In this document: positions 59,501 through 64,000 of the stretch, piece by piece
Numbering within the stretch: the stretch's first letter is position 1
Layout: every line of letters begins with the position of its first letter
DNA from: Ktedonobacteraceae bacterium
Lineage (GTDB): Bacteria; Chloroflexota; Ktedonobacteria; Ktedonobacterales; Ktedonobacteraceae
Length of the DNA stretch: 64,000 bases
Assembly (NCBI GenBank): GCA_035653615.1
Contig: DASRBN010000013.1
Coordinates: 39,660 to 103,659, forward strand
Direction: 5' to 3'
Program-made: the position numbers and the translations under genes
The notes under the pieces: model-generated
The model's database searches: none
What the model was told of the DNA's origin: nothing
The model's input: the letters and a program-made list of their open reading frames with translations, nothing else

Positions 59501-59645
59501 TCCCAACTCCAGCCTCACCGCTGATAGTGGTGACATGACCCTCTCCACGTTTTGCCAGATCGACAAGCCCGCGTAATGTTTCAAGTTGTCCCGCTCGCCC
59601 AACCAGGATTGGCGCGATGACGGACGGAGTGGCTGATGCCTGCAT
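56580..59645 (-). CDS. LuxR-family regulator with AAA ATPase and TPR domains (MalT-like)
   Basis: The 1021-residue protein is a STAND-type regulator. Its N-terminal AAA ATPase has Walker A SGEAGVGKSRL (about 42-52) and Walker B VLLIIEDVHWSDD, then a winged-helix stretch (RMLHEAIAETLEKL). A long TPR array (about residues 430-900; for example PVLYRALGQAHETLGEFEQAEQNYTRAL) follows, and the C-terminus is a LuxR helix-turn-helix (GGLTAREREVALLIAQGKSNAEIAESL). Ligands probably bind the TPR part and ATP drives assembly. The divergent PLP gene (59831) is a possible target. Confidence 0.93.
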   Translation of the reverse strand: MQASATPSVIAPILVGRAGQLETLRGLVDLAKRGEGHVTTISGEAGVGKSRLVAEAKGYAAKQGFLVLQGNCFPADSNYPYAPLLDLLRSLFASHPTDIPAAELNSLVRKIYPLLPEFVSDQTIPLSQLEPEQEKRRLFAVLANFFLRLSTRSPVLLIIEDVHWSDDTSLDFLHSLARHALSQSILLVATYRHDEIPPSLSNWLAQMNRSRLTQEIRLLPLTRVEVDTMLAVIFDTKHTSLDMRRFLHGELLDTLFTLTEGNPFFVEETLTTLIAAGDIFYAAGFWNRSASREISVPQSIQDGVQRRTEYLGESARHVLTLAAVAGRHFDFALLQQLTSYDEQQLLRIMKELVVAQLVVEESGERFAFRHALTRRAIYTQLLKRERRMLHEAIAETLEKLISATAHDHTQDASNLVPTPHLSFDAYLEDLAYHFYLAGAWEKTLDYAYRAGEKALRLYSHRAAVDYFTWALEAIDHLPSTPASPVLYRALGQAHETLGEFEQAEQNYTRALETARLLQNRQAEWQSLIDLGFLWAERDYIKTETWFRQALALAQSLADPMLYARSLNRVGNWYLNVEQPDEALRYHQEALSIFEQLNDPHGIAETLDLLGMASYLGGDLIKGTAYYTQAIKLFRETGNRQGLTSSLATLAMRGPTFHTDMMVAAGSLAEAQHDAQNAFKIAREIGQRSAEAYALFQLGLCLGSQGEYTRALAAAQTSLDIAEEIEHHQWQAAAHAMLGGIYRGLLALPQARQHFEQALLLAQEVGSLFWTRMSTGYLASTAIQMKDLSYAEKVLQAGSSPGDQARTMAQRLLWCATSELELARGNPARALEILDELDAFDPNVGEGQGSLLILKLRGEALAALQQPIEAEAAFARAREIAREYGARPVLWHIYLASGNLYLARGRNVEAEQEFAAARTLIEELATNIDNEPLRNNFLDQATALLPQQHPQLPKQAPGGLTAREREVALLIAQGKSNAEIAESLVVSKRTIETHIGNIMYKLGCTSRTQIAVWAVETGLAER

Positions 59646-59830
59646 CGCTTTGATCCTCGAAGCTTTGCTCTATTTGTTTTTGTTGCTACACAAGCCGCAT
59701 CAAGACAGCCTATTTTAGCAGGAATAGGACTAACACTGCAATGGTATTCTTGCTAACATTGGGATTGTGATATAAATACAATCTGAACCCTTGAAATTGG
59801 AAGTAGCCTGTCCTAGAAACGAAGAGAAAT

Positions 59831-60859
59831 ATGGCCATCGAAGACGCATTAGAACAATATCCACGTGTCCTTTTGACACGTCTTCCAACACCCCTACAGT
59901 CGCTCCCCCATTTGAGTAAGAGACTCGGCCCAAATATCTTTATCAAGCGCGATGATCTCACCGATATCACCCTGGGAGGCGACAAACCGCGCAAACTGGA
60001 ATATGAGATCGCCCGGGCACAGGCACGAGGGGCCGATATGCTGGTAACCTGCGGAGCTGCTCAAAGCAACCACGCACGGCTGACTACCGCTGCCGCTCGT
60101 AAAGTAGGGATGGACTGCGCAGTGGTGCTAAGCAAGGATGAACGTCAATTCTTCCAGGGAAACCTGCTGACCGTTTATCTCATGGGCGCTCAAGTACATT
60201 TTGTCGAGACAAACGACCATTGGGACCTGGAACAGTATGTACTCGACCTCTGCGAAACCTTGCGTTCTCAGGGCCGCAATCCATATTATATTCCCATAAG
60301 CGGCACAACTCCTCATAGCTGCCTTGGCTACGTGCGCTGCGGACTAGAGATAGCCCGACAAGTATCCGAGCAAAATCTACAGCTCGACGCCATCTATTCG
60401 CCATTTGGCACCGGCGGCATCTTCACCGCGCTGCTCCTCGCCTTGCGGGAAAAAGGCATCGACTGTCCTATGATTGGAATCAGCGTTAACCGGAAGCGTG
60501 AACGTTGTTACGAGAGCCTGGAACAGTGGTGGAATGAACTCTGCCGCTTGCTTGAACGCGATCCTGCACGTTCTCGCGGGCCAATCGAGATTTATGACGA
60601 ATTTGTTGGCAGTGGCTATGGCGACCCCACCGAAGCCTGCCTCGATGCCATTCTGCTGATGGCACAGACAGAAGGCATACTCCTCGACCCCGTCTATTCC
60701 GGCAAGATGGCTGCTGGCTTTCTTGCGCACCAGGGAGCCGGGCGCTGGTCTCCTGGTCAGCACATTCTGCTGCTGCACTCAGGTGGGATTCCCGCCCTAT
60801 TTGCCTATTCCGAAAAGATCAAAGAGCATCTCGTGAAGCGCGGGGTAACAGTTTTATGA
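59831..60859 (+). CDS. PLP-dependent D-cysteine desulfhydrase/ACC deaminase-like enzyme
   Basis: The 342-residue fold type II enzyme has the Schiff-base region ITLGGDKPRKLEYE (Lys about residue 52), CGAAQSNHARLTTAAARKVGM (Ser for the substrate carboxylate), and the phosphate loop PFGTGGIFTALLLA. The C-terminus has LLDPVYSGKMAAGFL and LLLHSGGIPALFAY. Such enzymes break D-cysteine to pyruvate, ammonia and sulfide or open 1-aminocyclopropane-1-carboxylate; which one applies here is open. GGDK replaces the usual GGNK. Its stop overlaps the WYL regulator start by four bases. Confidence 0.88.
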   Translation: MAIEDALEQYPRVLLTRLPTPLQSLPHLSKRLGPNIFIKRDDLTDITLGGDKPRKLEYEIARAQARGADMLVTCGAAQSNHARLTTAAARKVGMDCAVVLSKDERQFFQGNLLTVYLMGAQVHFVETNDHWDLEQYVLDLCETLRSQGRNPYYIPISGTTPHSCLGYVRCGLEIARQVSEQNLQLDAIYSPFGTGGIFTALLLALREKGIDCPMIGISVNRKRERCYESLEQWWNELCRLLERDPARSRGPIEIYDEFVGSGYGDPTEACLDAILLMAQTEGILLDPVYSGKMAAGFLAHQGAGRWSPGQHILLLHSGGIPALFAYSEKIKEHLVKRGVTVL

Positions 60860-61779
60860 ACCGTATTGATCGGCTGACGGCCATTATCCTGCTCCTACAG
60901 AGCGGGAGGCGTACAGCAAGTGAAATCGCACGACGCTTTGAAATCTCGAAGCGCACCGTTTTTCGCGATATCGAGGCGCTGTGCGAAATGGGCGTACCTA
61001 TTATTACCGAATCAGGCCCGCGTGGTGGTTATACCCTGATGCCGGATTACTCCCTGGCGCCTCTGCAATTGACGCTGCGCGAGGCCCTTTTATTGCGCCT
61101 GGCGCTCAGCAGCGTCTCACAGCTTGCCGATACGCCTTTCAAACAGGAACGCGAGTCGCTACTGGCAAAAATGCAGGCGCTGATCCCCGCGCAGCATCAA
61201 GACGATACCGAACACCTCTTACAAACCGTTCGCCTCGACATTCCCGAACGCAAATATGCCACGCCATTCATTGAACTGCTCATCGAATGCGCACGCGACG
61301 GACAATGGCTGCAAATCTCGTACCGTTCTGAGCGCGGAACTTCACAACAATCGATTCTTCCTCGCCATCTCTATTCCGCAGCAGGTTTCTGGTACTGCGC
61401 AGCCTACTCATTCGAACGCCAGGAAGAGCGCACCTACCGCGTCGACCGCTTCATCGAGGCGCATAAAATCCAGGCGCCGGGAGCAATACAATCTTCCACA
61501 TCGGCACTTCCCTATGGGCATCCTTCATATTCGGAAGTGCGCATCCAGCTTACTGCCCGTGGCGTGCTGGTCATGGAGCGCGATCCCCAACTGGGCGATA
61601 GCATCCAACCACTTGGAGAAGAGGGCGGATTGCTCTGCTTTCGCTGCCCGCCCTCGGAATATGACTGGCTGGTGCGCACGCTTCTCAGCCTTGGCCCCGA
61701 TGCCGAAGTGCTTGCCCCCGATATTTTACGACAGCGCGTACAACAGGCAGCTTTAGCAATCGCGCAACGCTACTCATAA
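60856..61779 (+). CDS. WYL-domain transcriptional regulator
   Basis: The 307-residue protein has an N-terminal HTH_11 (TAIILLLQSGRRTASEIARRFEISKRTVFRDIEAL), a helical linker, a WYL domain (LLIECARDGQWLQISYRSERG.., AGFWYCAAYSFERQEERTYRVDRF) and a WCX-like C-terminal part. WYL domains bind nucleic acids or ligands to control transcription. It is coupled by overlap to the PLP enzyme gene and may regulate it. Confidence 0.92.
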   Translation: MNRIDRLTAIILLLQSGRRTASEIARRFEISKRTVFRDIEALCEMGVPIITESGPRGGYTLMPDYSLAPLQLTLREALLLRLALSSVSQLADTPFKQERESLLAKMQALIPAQHQDDTEHLLQTVRLDIPERKYATPFIELLIECARDGQWLQISYRSERGTSQQSILPRHLYSAAGFWYCAAYSFERQEERTYRVDRFIEAHKIQAPGAIQSSTSALPYGHPSYSEVRIQLTARGVLVMERDPQLGDSIQPLGEEGGLLCFRCPPSEYDWLVRTLLSLGPDAEVLAPDILRQRVQQAALAIAQRYS

Positions 61780-62027
61780 GCCCCACCCCGGACGCGAGAA
61801 TGCAGTTTGACAAAATATTCTGGTAGTTGGCAAGCGGGCCGATAAATCGGCGGTGTGTACGATGAATCGGCCCGCACCCATTGCCGCAGTAGTTTGTTAA
61901 AAAGCATAATCAGGTCCCTGCACCCCGCCCTATAGACTCGCAATAGTGACATACTGCTGTCACCTTCCCTCATGTACACTCTATTCAGATGGAAGCCCCT
62001 TGCGGAACTGAACCATAAAGACAAGGT
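61780..62027. other. intergenic region after the WYL regulator
   Basis: An 84-codon minus-strand frame exists (61770-62024) but overlaps the regulator and has no family features. GGCGGTGTGTAC.. and GGGCCGATAAATCGGC near 61838 form small hairpins that may terminate the operon. Nothing else was recognised. Confidence 0.4.
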
Positions 62028-62176
62028 GCGAGATTCTTCGCTTCACTCAGAATGACATTGAGGTGAACTATAGCGACGAGGCGCGAGATTCTTTGCTTCA
62101 CTCAGAATGACATTGAGGTGAACTATAGCGACGAGGCGCGCGGGATTCTTCGCTGCGCTCAGAATGACATTGAAAG
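62028..62176. repeat. tandem family B repeats, 55-bp unit
   Basis: GCGAGATTCTTCGCTTCACTC and the following AGAATGACATTGAGGTG to GACGAGG unit begins at 62028 and again at 62083; a third start at about 62138 ends after the AATGACATTGAA core. Units 1 and 2 differ at one base (TTCGC/TTTGC); unit 3 has CTGCGCTC for CTTCACTC. It ends just before the next gene's ribosome site. Confidence 0.85.
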
Positions 62177-62185
62177 GAAAAAACT

Positions 62186-63058
62186 ATGGAACACAATTCA
62201 CGCCTGCAAAACGCCCAGAACTTCACCTGGCTTAACGCTCGTCTGCTCGAACGTTACCTGTTCACCTGCCTGTTTGACAATGGCCCCAAAGAGCCTGTCC
62301 TGGCCGCACTGCGCGCCTACCAGAACGAGGATGGCGGCTTCGGCAACGCCCTGGAACCCGATAAACGCTGCCCATCGAGCCAACCGCAAGACATCGAAAT
62401 CGCCCTGCATATCCTGGACGCCATCGATGCCATGCATGATTCGATGGTCACACGCACCTGCGATTACCTTGTCACCATTACCACTGCTGATGGTGGCGTT
62501 CCCTACGCCCTGCCGTCCGTCAATAACTATCCACATGCACCATGGTGGACGGTCGAGGACAACCCGCCGGCCTCTCTCAATCCAACGGCGGCTATAGCAG
62601 GGTTGCTCCTCAAGCACGGCATACAGCACCCATGGATCGAGACGGCATCAGAATTCTGCTGGCGTGAGATCGCGGCTACAGACACGAACGAATTTCATAC
62701 TCTCATGCCCGTCATCACTTTTCTGGAATATGCTCCAGACCGCAAACGTGCTGAACATGAGCTACAACGCATCGCATCCCGCCTTATGCAGCCCGGCGTC
62801 GTCGAACTCGATGCCAATGCGGAGGGCTACGTGCAGAAGCCGCTGGACTGGGCGCCAACACCGCAAAGCTACTGCCGCCGTTTATTCGATGACGAAACCA
62901 TCAAAAAGCACCTGACCGCGCTTACCGATCAACAGCAGGTTGACGGTGGCTGGCCGCTTTCCTGGGAAACAATTAGCTCAGCAGTCGAGGCCGAGTGGCG
63001 CGGGCGCAAGACTATTGAGGTTCTGCGGACGTTAGAGGCGTATGAGGGGAAGATATGA
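62186..63058 (+). CDS. terpenoid cyclase/prenyltransferase alpha-toroid-like protein
   Basis: The 290-residue soluble protein has QW-type motifs: AYQNEDGGFGNALEPDKR and HLTALTDQQQVDGGWPLSW near the ends, with VTITTADGGVPYALP between, the alpha/alpha barrel pattern of prenyltransferase and squalene-cyclase repeats. The catalytic DxDD of cyclases is absent, so enzymatic action is uncertain. AAAGG precedes the ATG, right after the tandem repeats. Confidence 0.75.
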   Translation: MEHNSRLQNAQNFTWLNARLLERYLFTCLFDNGPKEPVLAALRAYQNEDGGFGNALEPDKRCPSSQPQDIEIALHILDAIDAMHDSMVTRTCDYLVTITTADGGVPYALPSVNNYPHAPWWTVEDNPPASLNPTAAIAGLLLKHGIQHPWIETASEFCWREIAATDTNEFHTLMPVITFLEYAPDRKRAEHELQRIASRLMQPGVVELDANAEGYVQKPLDWAPTPQSYCRRLFDDETIKKHLTALTDQQQVDGGWPLSWETISSAVEAEWRGRKTIEVLRTLEAYEGKI

Positions 63059-63107
63059 CGAACTTGACATCCTCTACAGGTGTAAGTTCAGCAGCAAATT
63101 CCTCAAT

Positions 63108-63581
63108 CTACTCCTTAGCAGGAGTATACCTGATCGCCGTCACTTCCGCTCTCGCGCATTCCTCACCTTGAGAAAAGAGGGAGCAATGCACGATCATCTT
63201 TTTCCCTCTTTCCTCTTTCACACGCGCCTGCAGTGTGACCGGAACGTCTACCGAGGCCGGTTTGAGATAGGTGACCTGGAGAGAACCCGTGATATAGATA
63301 ATCGAGGGATCATCGCTCCATTCAAGCCCTTCCGCTCGATGGGCGAACATCATGGCGGTGCAGAGGCTATGACAATCCATGATCGAGGCGATGATTCCGC
63401 CGGAGAGAATATTGGGCCATGCTGCTGTATGATACTCACGCGGCTGCCAGACACACATCGTCTCCTCGCCATTTTCCGCCCAATAACTTTTAATCTGAAG
63501 GCCATGCGGATTGTTACACCCACAACCCCAACAATGACTGATGCTCCCTGAAAATACATCCTGGTATGCCTGTTGTGCCAA
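63108..63581 (-). CDS. PaaI-like hotdog-fold thioesterase
   Basis: The 157-residue protein has a hotdog helix ILSGGIIASIMDCHSLCTAM, with the acidic residue in place of the PaaI HGG..D pattern, and an N-terminal HCWGCGCNNPHGLQIK that is typical of the CFGCGxxNPxGL subgroup. Acyl-CoA thioester hydrolysis is likely. Start is TTG with AAGGAG about ten bases upstream. It converges with the preceding gene; the window end follows upstream. Confidence 0.85.
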   Translation of the reverse strand: MAQQAYQDVFSGSISHCWGCGCNNPHGLQIKSYWAENGEETMCVWQPREYHTAAWPNILSGGIIASIMDCHSLCTAMMFAHRAEGLEWSDDPSIIYITGSLQVTYLKPASVDVPVTLQARVKEERGKKMIVHCSLFSQGEECARAEVTAIRYTPAKE

Positions 63582-64000
63582 TGCGATCTCGCTCCTTTTC
63601 CTACTCTACTATAGGAAAGCTTCCGAATTTGATAAATAGCTCCCTGCTTGCCTGATATGGTGGCAGCTTGATGGAGATTCTCTTCTACTCAATCACAAAG
63701 CAGGCCATCCCGTCAAATATTCACTCGCCATGGAGATAATCGAATTAACGAGCCACCCTATTGTGTCTCTGACGAAGCGAAATTGAAGACTAGAAGAGCA
63801 CTGTGTCAAGTAGGATAGTTGGGCTACACTCCAGAGTTGAAAAATTGGCAGTCAAAATGCATCTCTAGAGTGGATGACAGAACAATAAACAGCAGGTACA
63901 CTTTGTGGTGTAGGCAGAGCTGAACAGTGAGAAAGTCGAGAGAACGTTTGAGAGGATCCTCATTGGAAAGCAGCGTTGTTGAGGAGCGAACTCAGGAGGG
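63582..64000. other. right-end region without recognised gene
   Basis: No ORF with family features was seen in the last 419 bases. The last 100 bases are purine-rich with short repeats (GAGAA, GAGGA). This might be the start of a structured element continuing outside the window. Confidence 0.35.

Noticed and set aside
61770..62024. 84-codon minus-strand frame
   Set aside because: It overlaps the WYL gene end and has no ribosome site or recognisable fold.
62028..62176. Possible CRISPR array
   Set aside because: Units are contiguous 55-bp tandem copies with no variable spacers and no cas genes nearby.
63860..64000. Possible 5' end of a group II intron or other structured RNA at the right edge
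   Set aside because: The purine-rich sequence is suggestive, but no GUGYG start or domain motif could be identified, and the rest lies outside the window.

Overview
The window looks like chromosomal DNA of a Ktedonobacteria-type member of the Chloroflexota. This is inferred from the gene complement: a DUF929 thioredoxin-like protein plus VKOR, MglA-like GTPase with roadblock proteins, several ABC and GT-C membrane enzymes, ComEA/ComEC and an lmo0937-type mini membrane protein. The many short dispersed inverted repeats that occupy the intergenic spaces point the same way. No rRNA, CRISPR array, complete insertion sequence or prophage is visible. Most of the window reads as ordinary core and metabolic sequence, with decayed genes and repeats between the genes.

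Layout. 1-9.4 kb: a SAM methyltransferase (cut by the window edge) with an AidB-like acyl-CoA dehydrogenase, a lipid kinase/PAP2 phosphatase pair, a DUF929 disulfide protein, tRNA-Glu, moeA, a sigma-54-type activator and a PATAN (DUF4388) protein. 9.7-17.2 kb: tRNA-Ser, small hydrolase and unknown genes, an EamA transporter, DUF429, a roadblock/roadblock/MglA operon, guaB and a 55-residue membrane protein. 17.5-27.7 kb: an ABC-2 exporter, VKOR, and a complete five-gene oligopeptide ABC importer. 27.9-33.5 kb: tRNA-Arg, a tRNA remnant, DUF2267, a decayed small gene, comEA-comEC and a zinc-ribbon membrane protein. 33.5-41 kb: a degenerate tyrosine recombinase, a GT-C glycosyltransferase, an orphan DUF433 gene, an S9 peptidase, an MFS remnant, a phosphoesterase and a site-2 protease. 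41-52 kb: ftsH with a leader containing small ORFs, a two-component system, DUF4870, an ABC-2 permease, a PIG-V-like mannosyltransferase and a MurJ flippase fused to a TPR-like tail. 52-64 kb: a fragment of an FAD oxidase gene, DinB/EamA/PIG-L genes, a Tat-exported repeat surface protein, a large LuxR-ATPase regulator, a PLP enzyme with a WYL regulator, an alpha/alpha-toroid protein and a thioesterase.

How the genes fit together. DUF929 and VKOR are plausible partners for disulfide formation outside the membrane. The roadblock/MglA operon and the PATAN protein resemble parts of a polarity or surface-signalling switch. ComEA and ComEC give DNA uptake. MurJ, the mannosyltransferase, the GT39-like enzyme and PAP2/DagK act on envelope lipids.

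No clearly new multi-gene defence or biosynthetic system was found. The more unusual signals are the repeat families, two of whose copies supply stop codons and one of which lies inside the S9 peptidase gene; the MurJ-TPR fusion; the small ORFs ahead of ftsH; a diverged promoter-like segment that occurs on both sides of the mannosyltransferase gene; a recombinase with missing catalytic residues; and several recent gene ruins.
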